Below are positions 28,281 to 38,162 of a DNA stretch of 64,000 nucleotides, piece by piece; within the stretch, counting starts at the first letter, position 1; the number at the start of each line of letters is the position of its first letter. The position numbers were made by a program, and so were the translations under genes. Source of the DNA: JADLGL01 sp963732865 (GTDB taxonomy: Bacteria; Pseudomonadota; Alphaproteobacteria; Rhizobiales; Kaistiaceae); NCBI GenBank assembly GCA_963732865.1, contig CAVTBC010000003.1, forward strand, positions 1-64,000, in the 5' to 3' direction. The notes under the pieces were generated by a model, which saw nothing but the letters and a program-made list of their open reading frames with translations, did not search any database and was not told where the DNA came from.

Positions 28281-29661
28281 TCAGGCGGTCTCGGCGATGC
28301 GTTGCCCGTTGGGCTGGCGACCACGGCGAAGCAGCTCCGACACCAGGAAGGCCAGTTCCAGGGCCTGATCGGAGTTGAGGCGCGGATCGCAATGGGTGTG
28401 ATAGCGGCTCGACAGATCGGCCGCTGACACGGCGCGGGCGCCGCCAACGCATTCGGTGACGTTGGAGCCCGTCATCTCAATATGGATGCCGCCCGGATGC
28501 GTGCCCTCGGCACGGTGGACGTCGAAGAAATGCTCCACCTCGCGCAGGATCAGATCGAACGGGCGCGTCTTGTAGCCGTTCACCTTGACGGTGTTGCCGT
28601 GCATGGGATCGCTGACCCAGACGACCTTGCGGCCGGACCGCTTCACAGCACGGACCAGCTTGGGCAGATGCGCCTCGACCTTGTCGGCGCCGAAGCGGCA
28701 GATCAGCGTCATCCGCCCCGGCTCATTATCCGGGTCCAGAATATCGATCAGGCGCAGCAATTCATCCGGCTCCAGCGACGGTCCGCATTTGAGGCCGAGC
28801 GGGTTCCGGACGCCGCGGCAATATTCCATATGGGCGTGGTCAGCCTGGCGGGTGCGGTCGCCGACCCAGAGCATATGGCCGGAGGTCGCGTACCATTCGC
28901 CGCTGGTCGAATTCGACGCGGGTCAGCGCTTCCTCGAAGCCGAGCAGAAGCGCCTCATGGCTGGTGTAGAAATCGGTTGTCTGCAGCGTCGGCGTGGTCT
29001 GCGGATTGATGCCGCAGGCGCGCATGAAGGCGATCGCCTCGGAAATCCGGTCCGCCACCTCCTGATAGTGATGGCTTTGCGGGCTGTCCTTGACGAAGCC
29101 GAGCATCCACTGATGCACATGCTCGAGATTGGCGTAGCCGCCCTGGGCGAAGGCGCGCAGCAGATTGAGCGTCGCCGCCGACTGGCGGTACGCCATCTCC
29201 ATGCGGGCCGGATCCGGCTGGCGGGTGGCCGCGTCGAACTCGATGCCGTTGACGATGTCGCCGCGATAGGCCGGGAGCTCGACGCCCCCGCTCCGCTCCA
29301 TCGGATCGCTGCGTGGCTTGGCGAACTGTCCGGCGATGCGGCCGATCTTCACCACCGGCATGGCGCCGGAATAGGTGAGAACGACCGACATCTGCAGGAA
29401 CAGGCGGAACAGGTCGCGGATGGAGTTGGCGCCGTGCTCAGCAAAGCTCTCGGCGCAATCTCCACCCTGCAACAGGAAGGCTTCCCCATCAGCCACACGC
29501 GCAAGCGCTGCCTTCAGCTTGCGCGCCTCGCCTGCAAAAACCAGCGGCGGATAGGTCGCAAGCCGTCCTTCGACGTCACGCAGCGCGGCCTGGTCCGGAT
29601 AGTCCGGGGCCTGCTGGATCGGCCGGGAACGCCAGCTATCCGGGGTCCACGCCTTGGCCAT
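28281..29661 (-). pseudogene. Class II DAHP synthase, frameshifted in this sequence
   Basis: Class II (plant-type) 3-deoxy-7-phosphoheptulonate synthase starts the shikimate pathway. The N-terminal part (from 29661) has QGGDCAESFAEH and runs in one frame to ALTRV. Near 28911 one extra base in GTCGAATTCGAC moves the homology to another frame, which continues STSGEWYATSGHMLWVGD and runs to the stop at 28281. Without that base the gene would encode about 460 residues, the family length. Both halves are highly conserved (MHGNTVKVNGYKTRPF, GIHIEMTG). A sequencing indel is likely, since this is often the only DAHP synthase in these bacteria. Confidence 0.88.
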
Positions 29662-29751
29662 GTCTCCACCAAATCCAAAAGGGCAGCCGCTCGCGAGGAG
29701 CCTGCCTGTCGGTGGCGTTGATATATAGCCGGGCCCGTTAAGAAGCTACCT

Positions 29752-30093
29752 CTAGCGAGGCGCCGACGGGTTCAGCCATCCGCCTCCAGCGGGAGCCCCC
29801 GCATCCTGCTTCTGGCCCGGCTGGGGAATTTTCATTCCCATCCGGTCCATCATACCGGTCAACTGCTTGATCATCTCAAGCGCTGCGGGAACCGACATCA
29901 TCAGGCGCGTCGTCACATAGACGGACGGCAGGGCCCCTTCCTTCGGCATATCACCCATGCGCTCAGGCACCATCCGGGCGGTCCCCAGCGTAATCGCGAT
30001 CGAGCTTCCATCGAAGCCGCCGGAAACGAACTGGTTGGCGTATTGCTCCGGAATTCCCGGAATTTCTACGATCTTGTATTGTCCATCAGCCAC
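29752..30093 (-). CDS. Uncharacterised protein, possibly DUF3467-like
   Basis: This is a 113-residue protein with a GTG start. The order of motifs YANQFVSGGFDGSSIAITLG, then VTTRLMMSVPAALEMIKQL, loosely resembles DUF3467 proteins, but I am not sure. The C-terminal tail is Gly/Pro-rich. It lies between the DAHP synthase gene and gor on the same strand. No function is assigned. Confidence 0.6.
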   Translation of the reverse strand: MADGQYKIVEIPGIPEQYANQFVSGGFDGSSIAITLGTARMVPERMGDMPKEGALPSVYVTTRLMMSVPAALEMIKQLTGMMDRMGMKIPQPGQKQDAGAPAGGGWLNPSAPR

Positions 30094-30160
30094 GGGCTGT
30101 TCTCCCCTTCGTTTGGTACGTTTCTCAGTCTTCTGGCCTGCCTAGAGCGCCGCGGCAACC

Positions 30161-31540
30161 CTATTCAGTCGTCTCCCGGCGGTAGCGTTGCTTTGGCTCG
30201 CGCATCACGACGAGCTCCTCGGCCACGGTCGGGTGTAGGGCCAAGGTCGCATCAATGTCGGCCTTTGTTGCCCTCATTTTCACTGCAATTGCAACGAGCT
30301 GGATCATTTCGCCGGCATTCGGGCCAAGGATGTGGCAGCCGACGACGCGCCCATCGGAGGCATCAACGATCATCTTCATCAGCACATTTTCGTCACGTCC
30401 GGCGAACTGGCTGCGCATCGGCGCAAATGTTGTCTGATAGACGTCGAGGGCGGCGAAACGGGCCCGCGCGGCTTCCTCGCTGAGCCCCACCGAGCCGATC
30501 TCGGGAATGCCAAAAACCGCGTGCGGCACATTCTCATGATCGACGATGGCGTCGCCGCCACCAAACAGCCGGTCCGCCAACGCGTGCCCCTCGCGGATCG
30601 CGACCGGGGTGAGATTGATGCGGTTGGTGACGTCGCCGATCGCGTAGATATTCGGTACGGATGTCTGCGATTTGTCATCGACATGGATGGCGCCGTCGGC
30701 ATTGAGGGCGGCCCCAATTTCCTGAAGGCCGAAACCGCTGGTGTTGGGCGAGCGGCCGATGGCGAGGAGAACCTTGTCGGCGGCAATCTCGTGCCCGGCC
30801 TTCGTCCGGGCCGTCAGCCCCGATGCGCCCTTGTCGACGGCGACGAGTTCGTCCTGCAGGATCATCTCGATGCCGCGCCGTTCCATGGCGCGGTGCATCT
30901 CGGCGCGGATGTCGTCATCGAACGAGCGCAGGATTTCGCTGCCGCGATGCAGCAGCGTCGTCCTGACGCCGAGGGCAGCCATGACGCTGGCAAACTCGAT
31001 GGCGACAAAACCGGCGCCGACGATAAGGATCCGCTCCGGCAATTCGGCGAGCTTGAACATCGCCTCAGAGGTGATCGTGTGCTCGGCGCCGGGCAGATCC
31101 GGCACAATGTTGGGGTGGCCGCCAGTCGCGACGATGATGTTGCGAGCGGTAACCTGCCGGCCGTTGTCGACAAGGCGGATGCGATCGGGCGCCTCGATCT
31201 CAGCCCGTTCGCGGAAAATGGTGACCCCGGCATTGTCGAGGCCCCTGATATAGGCGGCGTTGAGCCGGTCGACCTCGCGATCGAGATTGGTGGCGAAGGC
31301 CGGCCAATCGAAGCTGGCGCCTTCCACCGTCCACCCGAAATTGGCGCTATCCTCGAACTCGTCGCGAAAACGCGCGGCGAAGACCATCAGTTTCTTCGGC
31401 ACGCAACCGCGGATGACACAGGTGCCGCCGATGCGATCTTCCTCGGCCAGCGCGACCTTGGCGCCATGAAGCGCGGCAATGCGGGCGGCGCGAACGCCGC
31501 CCGATCCCCCACCGATGACGAACAGGTCGAAGTCCGTCAC
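30161..31540 (-). CDS. gor: Glutathione-disulfide reductase
   Basis: Gor reduces glutathione disulfide with NADPH. The 459-residue protein has the FAD motif GGGSGG, redox disulfide Cys41-Cys46 in CVIRGCVPKK, the NAD(P) motif GAGFVAIEFA with basic residues HRGSEILRSF that favour NADPH, and the C-terminal HPTVAEE with the active-site His. The start is GTG at 31540. It follows DUF2059 and rpiA on the same strand. rpiA feeds the pentose phosphate pathway, so the grouping links NADPH-related metabolism to thiol balance. Confidence 0.95.
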   Translation of the reverse strand: MTDFDLFVIGGGSGGVRAARIAALHGAKVALAEEDRIGGTCVIRGCVPKKLMVFAARFRDEFEDSANFGWTVEGASFDWPAFATNLDREVDRLNAAYIRGLDNAGVTIFRERAEIEAPDRIRLVDNGRQVTARNIIVATGGHPNIVPDLPGAEHTITSEAMFKLAELPERILIVGAGFVAIEFASVMAALGVRTTLLHRGSEILRSFDDDIRAEMHRAMERRGIEMILQDELVAVDKGASGLTARTKAGHEIAADKVLLAIGRSPNTSGFGLQEIGAALNADGAIHVDDKSQTSVPNIYAIGDVTNRINLTPVAIREGHALADRLFGGGDAIVDHENVPHAVFGIPEIGSVGLSEEAARARFAALDVYQTTFAPMRSQFAGRDENVLMKMIVDASDGRVVGCHILGPNAGEMIQLVAIAVKMRATKADIDATLALHPTVAEELVVMREPKQRYRRETTE

Positions 31541-31565
31541 GTCCGTTCTCGCTTGGCGCTGCGCC

Positions 31566-32087
31566 TCAGAAGTTCACGCCTTGCTGCTGGAAGGCGAGAA
31601 CGGCGCGGTCCAGCATTTCGCTGGCTAGACGCTCATACCAATCCTGGAAAGCCTGCACGGTGTCCGCCTGCAGTTGGGTGATGACGCCGGCGAGCTTCAC
31701 ACCGGTCGGGCTGGTGTAGAAGGCGGTGATCTGGTTCAGCTCGTCCTCGGTGAAGGCGAGCGCCCAAACACGGGCAACGTCGTTGTTGAGATCGAGACGG
31801 CGGACGACCAACTCACTCGCGACCTGATTCACGATCGGGGCGATCTGCCGGTAAAGATCGGGCCGCCGCTGAATGAGGATGCCTTGCACCTGTTCGGCGA
31901 TATCCGGCAGAGCGCCGTTGAAGTCTTTGTCCGCCCCGAGCGCCTGGACTGCCCGCCAAGCTGCCTGCAGATGCGAGTTTGTGATCTCTGGCCCCCCGGC
32001 CGCGGTGTCCTGGGCGCCCGCGCTGGCAGGCAAGGCAACGGCAATGGCTATGAGCACGAAGCTCAGTAGCGACCGAACTCTGTTCAT
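31566..32087 (-). CDS. DUF2059 secreted protein
   Basis: This 173-residue protein has a signal peptide ending near ASAGAQDT and a DUF2059 domain, with the pattern ELVVRRLDLNNDVARVWALAFTEDELNQI and FYTSPTGVKL (shown in parts). The family is periplasmic and of unknown function. It sits between rpiA and gor, a neighbourhood repeated in many Hyphomicrobiales, which suggests a link to redox or envelope homeostasis without proving one. Confidence 0.85.
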   Translation of the reverse strand: MNRVRSLLSFVLIAIAVALPASAGAQDTAAGGPEITNSHLQAAWRAVQALGADKDFNGALPDIAEQVQGILIQRRPDLYRQIAPIVNQVASELVVRRLDLNNDVARVWALAFTEDELNQITAFYTSPTGVKLAGVITQLQADTVQAFQDWYERLASEMLDRAVLAFQQQGVNF

Positions 32088-32104
32088 CGGTATCTCCTTA
32101 GGGA

Positions 32105-32854
32105 TTACTCGGCTGTCAGCCTTAGGACTTCCTCTGGGCCGGCGATCATCGCCTCGCTGGCAATGCCGAGGAAGAGGCCATTTTCGACGACGCCGGCAAT
32201 CCGGCTTAAACCCGCAGCCAGGGCTTCTGGATTGGTGATGCGGCCGAAAGCGGCGTCGAGGATGTAGTGCCCCCCATCAGTCAGATATGGCTTGCCGTCG
32301 GCACCTTGGCGAAGGGTGACCGGCCCGGCAAGCTCAAGCTCCGCGGTCAAGGCGGTGATCGCGTTCCGGGTCGCGCCAAGGCCGAAGGGAACGACCTCGA
32401 TCGGCAACGGAAAGGCCCCGATGGTCTCGACCAGCTTGGAATTGTCGGCAATGACAATCATCCGCTTGGAGGCGGTGGCGACGATCTTCTCGCGCAACAA
32501 CGCGCCGCCGCCGCCTTTAACGAGGCGCAACTGGCGATCCAGTTCGTCGGCACCATCGATGGTGATATCGAGGGCCGGCTCCTGATCCAGCGTCGTCAGC
32601 GGAATTCCCAGGCTTTCCGCGAGCTTCGCGGTGCGCTCGGAGGTCGGTACGCAGACCACCTTGAGGCCGGCATGGACGCGGTCGCCCAGGGCGCGGACAA
32701 ACTCGTCGGCCGTGGACCCCGTTCCCAGACCGAGCTTCATGCCCGGCTCGACCGCCTCGAGCGCGGCCAGGGCGGCGCGGCGCTTCCGGTCGTCGGTCCT
32801 CGGCGCCGAGGCGCCTGCTCCTGTATTGCCGCCGCTATCCAAATCCGGCTCCAT
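32105..32854 (-). CDS. rpiA: Ribose-5-phosphate isomerase A
   Basis: RpiA interconverts ribose 5-phosphate and ribulose 5-phosphate. The 249-residue protein has GLGTGSTA, DITIDGADE and the loop KGGGGALLREK, all family hallmarks. An extension of about 20 polar residues precedes the domain; ATG at 32854 was kept because no later start has a better signal. It is divergent from gph, which removes 2-phosphoglycolate. Confidence 0.94.
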   Translation of the reverse strand: MEPDLDSGGNTGAGASAPRTDDRKRRAALAALEAVEPGMKLGLGTGSTADEFVRALGDRVHAGLKVVCVPTSERTAKLAESLGIPLTTLDQEPALDITIDGADELDRQLRLVKGGGGALLREKIVATASKRMIVIADNSKLVETIGAFPLPIEVVPFGLGATRNAITALTAELELAGPVTLRQGADGKPYLTDGGHYILDAAFGRITNPEALAAGLSRIAGVVENGLFLGIASEAMIAGPEEVLRLTAE

Positions 32855-33013
32855 CCTGGAGTGTTGTGGTCGGTCGGGCGGCTAGTTACCATGGCCCCGG
32901 GCCGGGCGCCATAATAACGGCGGGGCTTCACATTTCGGCTGCGCGCAGCCATTTTCCCTCCGCCGCCGCCAGAATGGCGATTCCGACCACCACCGCTCAG
33001 CAAGGCCTACATC

Positions 33014-33697
33014 TTGACCCCACCCCCCACGCTCGCCATCGACCTTGATGGAACCCTGATCGATTCCGCCCCGGACCTGATGTCTGCACTCAACGCCGTT
33101 CTGACGCAGGAAGGCCTCCCCAATGTAGGGCTGGATAAGGCCAAGGGTATGATCGGCGCTGGGGCCCGCGCCCTCCTGGAGCGCGGCCTCGCCTTCGTCG
33201 GCGCCGAACGCAGCACGGAGGAAGTCGACAGGCTGTTCGACGATTTCTTCGTTCATTACACGGCCCATATCGCCGATCAGAGCCGTCCTTATCCGGGCGT
33301 GATCGAGGCGATCGACCGCTTCCGGGCCGACGGATGGAAGATCGCCCTGTGCACCAACAAGCTTGAGAACCTGTCGCGCCTTTTGCTGACCGAACTCGAT
33401 ATCATCGACCGCTTCGACGCCATTGGCGGCGGCGACAGTTTCCCGGTCAAGAAGCCGAACCCGCAACACCTCCTGTTCACCATCGCAGCCGCCGGCGGCG
33501 ACCCGGCATCCGCGATCATGGTCGGAGATTCGGAAACCGATATCACAACCGGCAAGTCAGCCAACGTGCCGGTCGTCGCTGTCGATTTCGGCTACACCAC
33601 GGTGCCGGTCAGCGCTTTCGGACCGGACCGGATCATCAGCCATTTCGACCAGCTTTACGACGCTGTCGCCGAGTTGCGCACGGCAGCGGTCAAATAG
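33014..33697 (+). CDS. gph: Phosphoglycolate phosphatase
   Basis: This is a HAD-superfamily phosphatase of 227 residues that dephosphorylates 2-phosphoglycolate. The motifs are DLDGTLIDSAPD (nucleophile Asp), CTNK, KKPNPQHL and MVGDSETDI. The start is a TTG at 33014; no ATG nearby fits. It is divergent from rpiA, and a tRNA-Val follows 60 bases after the stop. Confidence 0.88.
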   Translation: MTPPPTLAIDLDGTLIDSAPDLMSALNAVLTQEGLPNVGLDKAKGMIGAGARALLERGLAFVGAERSTEEVDRLFDDFFVHYTAHIADQSRPYPGVIEAIDRFRADGWKIALCTNKLENLSRLLLTELDIIDRFDAIGGGDSFPVKKPNPQHLLFTIAAAGGDPASAIMVGDSETDITTGKSANVPVVAVDFGYTTVPVSAFGPDRIISHFDQLYDAVAELRTAAVK

Positions 33698-33716
33698 ACG
33701 GCCCTCGCCTGCTTTC

Positions 33717-33745
33717 TTGACGGCCGGATCAGCGGCATTCTACAT
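33717..33745 (+). promoter_or_regulatory. Sigma-70 promoter of tRNA-Val
   Basis: TTGACG (33717-33722) and CTACAT (33740-33745) are separated by 17 bases and end 11 bases before the tRNA. This fits the alphaproteobacterial housekeeping pattern CTTGAC-17-CTATAT. Confidence 0.65.
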
Positions 33746-33756
33746 CCGCGCAGTGC

Positions 33757-33831
33757 GGGCGGTTAGCTCAGCGGGAGAGCACTCGCTTCACACGCGAGGG
33801 GTCACTGGTTCAATCCCAGTACCGCCCACCA
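33757..33831 (+). tRNA. tRNA-Val (CAC)
   Basis: A full cloverleaf is visible: acceptor GGGCGGT with ACCGCCC, D-arm TAGCTCAGCGGGAGAGC, anticodon stem CTCGC/GCGAG with loop TTCACAC (anticodon CAC), T-arm GGTTCAATCCC, and an encoded CCA. It reads GUG codons. Confidence 0.96.
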
Positions 33832-33896
33832 TCCAGCAGTCCGGCTGGCCTCAATGCCACGTTGGCGACGGGGCCTCAGACTGCTAGGTTTTCGCC

Positions 33897-34838
33897 ATGG
33901 CAGCCAATCTCGACATCGCCGAAACAGGCACCCTCCCAGCGACGGCTTCGGCCGGCGCCACACGGGGTTTGGCCAATTTCAAGGAACACCAGATCAGCCT
34001 GCTCGGCTACGACATCAATTATGTCGACGAAGGCCAGGGCGACGTGATGCTGTTCTTCCACAATGGCGGCGGCTTCTGGCAGAGCTGGTCGCAGCAGCTG
34101 CGCCATTTCGCCAAGACGCATCGCGTTCTGGCCCTCGACTGGCCGGGCTTCGGTGAATCGACCGGCGTGGACGAGCCGATCACGGTCGATTTCGTCGCCA
34201 AGATCGCGGATGCTTTCGTCGAGGCGCTGCACCTGTCAAACATCGTCGTGGTCGGCAATTGCATCGGCGCGTCGGCGGCCATCCGCTACCAGAACCTCCA
34301 TCCGGACAAGGTGCGCGGCCTGGTGCTGATGAACATCTGCCCGGGCATCCGCATGGTGAAACTGCCGATCGGCCGTTTCCTCCTGTTCCGGCTGCGCGAT
34401 GGCGGTTTCAAGCGCGGTCTGCGCCGGGTCGTGAAGTTCATCGCGACGCGGCGGATCGTGGCGCGGCAGTTCCCGGGAATCCTGTTCGGCGGCCCGATCG
34501 CCAAGGATGATCCGCTCTGGGTCAAATATGTCGGCAAGTTCAAGGAGGACCGGCAGAACGAATTCCGGATCAACCTGCTCTTTTCCGTCGACCACTTCAC
34601 ACTGCAGGACTTCATCCAACAGAACGACACCGTGCGCGGCGCGCTTCTCATCTGGGGCCGCGACAACCGCGTCGCACCGCTCAAGACCCAAGGCTATTTC
34701 CACCAGCAGGTGTGCGGCATCGAGCACATGGAGATGGTGCCTGGCGCCGGCCATCTGACGATGTATGAGGCCCCCGAGACCGTGAACGGGTTGATCGAGG
34801 ACTATCTCGGCAAGCTGCCCGCGACGGCCGCTAGCTGA
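33897..34838 (+). CDS. Alpha/beta hydrolase with Cys nucleophile
   Basis: This is a 313-residue alpha/beta-hydrolase fold protein. The oxyanion region is FFHNGGGF, and the catalytic acid and base are suggested by WGRDNRVAP and GAGHLTMYEAPE. The nucleophile elbow reads VGNCIGA with Cys122 where a Ser or Asp is normal; Cys is known in dienelactone hydrolase and a few relatives. The substrate is unknown. It follows tRNA-Val and converges on the histidine kinase gene, with the 3' ends overlapping by 8 bases. Confidence 0.82.
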   Translation: MAANLDIAETGTLPATASAGATRGLANFKEHQISLLGYDINYVDEGQGDVMLFFHNGGGFWQSWSQQLRHFAKTHRVLALDWPGFGESTGVDEPITVDFVAKIADAFVEALHLSNIVVVGNCIGASAAIRYQNLHPDKVRGLVLMNICPGIRMVKLPIGRFLLFRLRDGGFKRGLRRVVKFIATRRIVARQFPGILFGGPIAKDDPLWVKYVGKFKEDRQNEFRINLLFSVDHFTLQDFIQQNDTVRGALLIWGRDNRVAPLKTQGYFHQQVCGIEHMEMVPGAGHLTMYEAPETVNGLIEDYLGKLPATAAS

Positions 34839-36345
34839 CCCGCTTCAGCGAATTGTCGATCGGTCCCAGCGCCTCCATCACCCGCTCGCGCGGGAAGATG
34901 GCCGTTGCAGTGGTGCCTTCGCGCAGCTTCGATTTCAGCTCGAACTTGCCATCATGGGTGTGCATCAGCGCCTGAACGATGGGCAGGCCCAGGCCGGTGC
35001 CGTCCTCGGCGGCCTTGATGGCGATCGAGCCTTGGCCGAAGGCCGACAGCACGATCGGAATCTCCTCCTCCGGAATGCCCGGGCCGTTGTCAGCGACGGA
35101 GACATACTGCCCGCCACCCGAGGTCCAGCCGACGCGGATCTCGATCCGTCCGCCGGGCTGGGTGAATTTCACGGCATTGGAGAGAAGGTTCAGAACGACC
35201 TGGCGAACGGCGCGCGCGTCGGCCCATAGCCGCGGCAGATCCGGTTGCGCGTTGACGTTGACGGCGAGGTCCTTGTTGCGGGCCTTGAGCTGGACGAGAT
35301 GACGGCAGTCATCGACGAGATGAGCGAGGTTGACCGGCTCTTCATGCAGCTTGTAGCGGCCGGCCTCGATGCGGGAGAGGTCGAGAATCTCGTTGATGAG
35401 GTTCAGCAGATGGTCGCCGCTAGAATGGATGTCGCGCGCATAGTCCTTGTAGTTGGCGTTATCGATCGGCCCCAGCACCTCGTTCATCATCACCTCGGAA
35501 AAACCGAGGATAGCGTTGAGCGGTGTCCGCAATTCGTGGCTCATCGTCGCCAGGAAGCGCGACTTGGCGAGGTTCGCCTCTTCGGCGCGGCGGCGCGCTT
35601 CGTCGGAGATCGCTTTGGCGGTTTCCAGTTCGGTGATGAGGAAATCCTTCTCGGCGCGCGATTCAAGCGCCGCCAGGGTCGCCGAATAGAAGCGGCCCGA
35701 GAGGAGTAGGAAGAAGCCCTCGGCGCCGACGGCCAGGACCGCCATGGCGTAGTAAAGGAGATCACCGCGGCTGACGAAGGCGACCGTTGCCGCCGCCACG
35801 ACCGGAATCGTTCCGGCCATCGCCGCACCGGGGATGGTCGAGGCCAACATCGTTCCGACCGAGACGATGACGATCGTGACCGAGAACTGGAAGACATCGA
35901 GGCCGGGGCTCATCGGCGCCAGCCAGGACAGCGCCAGGATGGCCGACCAGACGAGGCCCTGCAGCAGTTCAATCAGAATGAAGCGGCGTACCCAGCCGCG
36001 CGTGTTGATACCCTCCGCGGGCGCCGCCATGAAGCGGCGGCAGACGAAGTACGACAGCGCCAGTACGCCGAGAACGGCCACCAGCCAGAGGGTGACTTGC
36101 AGCGGATCGACCCAAAGCCAGGCGGTGGCGCCAACGAGAATGGCCAATAGCGGCATGGCATAGGCGGCGCTGACGCGGTTCCGCGCCAACGAAAGCGCGA
36201 GCTCATAATCGAAGGCAGGCCGCGTGCCGGACACCGATGTCAGGCGTTCGCGCTGATCCTTGATCGTGCGCGCGACCTCACGCCGGCGCTCGGCCCGCTG
36301 GCGATTGATTGCGGTCTTGTCGGCTTCGCCGATTCCAGTCGACAT
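34831..36345 (-). CDS. Membrane sensor histidine kinase, PdhS-like
   Basis: This is a 504-residue sensor kinase with a basic N-terminus and about six membrane helices (residues 60-215) and no obvious periplasmic domain. A coiled coil leads to an H-box SHELRTPLNAILGF (His near 270), then NLLSNAVKF, DNGPGIP and GTGLGLPIV (N, G1, G2 boxes). The H-box and the LSRIEAGR segment match the PdhS/DivJ/PleC group of alphaproteobacterial kinases, which act in cell-cycle control via DivK. ATG at 36345 was chosen over an adjacent TTG. It is divergent from the UDG-like gene. Confidence 0.85.
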   Translation of the reverse strand: MSTGIGEADKTAINRQRAERRREVARTIKDQRERLTSVSGTRPAFDYELALSLARNRVSAAYAMPLLAILVGATAWLWVDPLQVTLWLVAVLGVLALSYFVCRRFMAAPAEGINTRGWVRRFILIELLQGLVWSAILALSWLAPMSPGLDVFQFSVTIVIVSVGTMLASTIPGAAMAGTIPVVAAATVAFVSRGDLLYYAMAVLAVGAEGFFLLLSGRFYSATLAALESRAEKDFLITELETAKAISDEARRRAEEANLAKSRFLATMSHELRTPLNAILGFSEVMMNEVLGPIDNANYKDYARDIHSSGDHLLNLINEILDLSRIEAGRYKLHEEPVNLAHLVDDCRHLVQLKARNKDLAVNVNAQPDLPRLWADARAVRQVVLNLLSNAVKFTQPGGRIEIRVGWTSGGGQYVSVADNGPGIPEEEIPIVLSAFGQGSIAIKAAEDGTGLGLPIVQALMHTHDGKFELKSKLREGTTATAIFPRERVMEALGPIDNSLKRVS

Positions 36346-36435
36346 CAATAATTGCCTGCCCCACGCCCGTTCTGTTGCGGACGGATGGCAGACAATCGGC
36401 TGGAACGCTTAAGATCGCTTTCAGGAGCTTGGTTA

Positions 36436-37083
36436 ATGGTGCGACAACAGGCCGGCGGGGAGGCAGATCTCGCCGAACTCCTCGGCCGCATTCGGGCTTG
36501 CCGTGTGTGCCGTGATGCGCCGCGGGGGAGGCAATTGCCGCATGAGCCGCGGCCTGTGCTGCGCGCATCGACGACGGCGCGGCTGTGTGTTGCCGGGCAA
36601 GCGCCCGGAACGCGCGTTCACGCCACCGGCCTGCCGTTCAACGATCCGTCAGGCGATCGCCTGCGCAGCTGGATGGCGATCGACCGCGACACCTTCTACG
36701 ACACGGCGCGCGTCGCCGTCGTGCCGATGGGTTTCTGCTTCCCCGGCCAGGATTCCGCCGGCGGCGATCTGCCACCGCGCCGCGAATGCGCGCCGCTATG
36801 GCACGACGAGCTCTTCGCGCATCTGCCGCAGGTGCAGTTGATCCTCGCGATCGGCGCCTATGCGCAGGCCTATCATCTTGGCGACAGGAGGCGCGGAAGC
36901 GTCACCGAGACCGTGCGGGATTGGCGCAGCATTGCTGCCGCAGGCCGCGCGGGCGGCGGGCCGCAGATCATTCCCCTGCCGCATCCGTCCTGGCGGAACA
37001 CCGGCTGGATCAAGAAGAATCCGTGGTTCGAGCAGGACCTAATTCCCGAGCTGCGTGCCGCAGTGGCGGCCGCAATCGACTGA
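36436..37083 (+). CDS. Uracil-DNA glycosylase superfamily protein
   Basis: This 215-residue protein has the UDG-fold motifs GQAPGTRVHATGLPFNDPSG and LPHPSWRNTGW. Four cysteines (CRVC near residues 22-25, one in MGFCFPG and one in RRECAP) could bind an iron-sulfur cluster, as in family 4/5 enzymes. The motif set differs from classical Ung. ATG at 36436 was chosen; earlier starts add an unlikely extension. Its glycosylase activity is inferred. Confidence 0.75.
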   Translation: MVRQQAGGEADLAELLGRIRACRVCRDAPRGRQLPHEPRPVLRASTTARLCVAGQAPGTRVHATGLPFNDPSGDRLRSWMAIDRDTFYDTARVAVVPMGFCFPGQDSAGGDLPPRRECAPLWHDELFAHLPQVQLILAIGAYAQAYHLGDRRRGSVTETVRDWRSIAAAGRAGGGPQIIPLPHPSWRNTGWIKKNPWFEQDLIPELRAAVAAAID

Positions 37084-38035
37084 TCAAGGATCGGGGCCGA
37101 CGGTCAGTGGCAGGTTGGCACTGCGCGACCAGGCCGCCATCGAGCCTTCGTAGAGGCGGGCGTTTTCGAAGCCGAGCAGTTCGTGCAGCACGAACCAGTC
37201 GATCGAGCCCCAATGGCCGGTGTTGCAATAGGTGATGACGGCGCCAGTTCGGTCGGAAAGCTGCGGCGGCAGTTCGGCCGTCAACTCTGCCAACCGATTT
37301 CAACCGATGCGCAGCGGCGTCGAACAGCGTGGCGTTGTCGAGATTGACGGCGCCGGGGATATGGCCGGGGCGAGTGACGAGCGTGCTTTGCGTCGTGCCG
37401 GCATATTGGATCGGCGAGCGCGCATCGACGAGGACGACATCGTCATAAAGCCGCGCCGCGACATAGTCCGTGCTGGCAATCAGTTCCGGGCGCGGGTTGG
37501 CCGTGAAGTCCGCCGCGACTGGCGGCGTCCCGGCTCCGGTGTCGGTCGGACGGCCTTCGTCGGTCCAGCTGGAAAAGCCGCCGTCGAGAATCGCCACGCC
37601 GTCGTGCCCCAGATATTTCAGCACCCAATAGATCCAGGTGGCGCCGCCGAGTTCCGTCGCATCGGTTCCGGCGGGGACGATGACGACCGTCGTGTCATTG
37701 CCGATGCCGAGCCCGGACAGCAGCGCTTCAAGGTCGGCAATATCGGGCAGCACCCAGGGAATGTCGCCCTGCGTCGTTCGCCAGGCGCCCGGATAATCCG
37801 TCTGCTCCGCCCCCGGAATATGGCCGGCGGCGAAATCGGACGCGGCGCGAATGTCGAGCATGACGAGGCCATCGGAGGAGAGATTGTCCGCCAGCCACGC
37901 CGTGGAGACGAGCGGCGTGACGGCCGGCCCCGCAAGTGCGACGGCGGGCGCGAGGCCAAAGCCGGCCAGCACGAAAATGACCAAGGCAGCGATCCGCGGC
38001 AACTCGATTTTCTCCGGCCCCCCGCGCGGGCGCAA
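37084..38035 (-). pseudogene. Periplasmic thiosulfate sulfurtransferase, frameshifted in this sequence
   Basis: This is a two-domain rhodanese (SseA/thiosulfate or mercaptopyruvate sulfurtransferase type) with a signal peptide. The first domain holds VMLDIRAASDFAAGHIPGA; the second ends with the catalytic loop TYCNTGHWGS. The frame runs to HRLKSV and shifts near 37292-37297, where one extra base moves the homology to AELTAELPPQLSD and on to the stop at 37084. Without the extra base it would be about 317 residues, the usual length. The start is a weak TTG at 38035; the true start is uncertain. Confidence 0.8.
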
Positions 38036-38162
38036 TCCGCTCGCTGGATCGGCGTCATTTAGAATGATAGTCTACTGAAACCGCGATTGAGCCCACTCAG
38101 AAAAAAGTGATACCTCAACCACGGCCTCTCCCTATCAATTTTTCTCGAAGCGAGCGCGAAAG

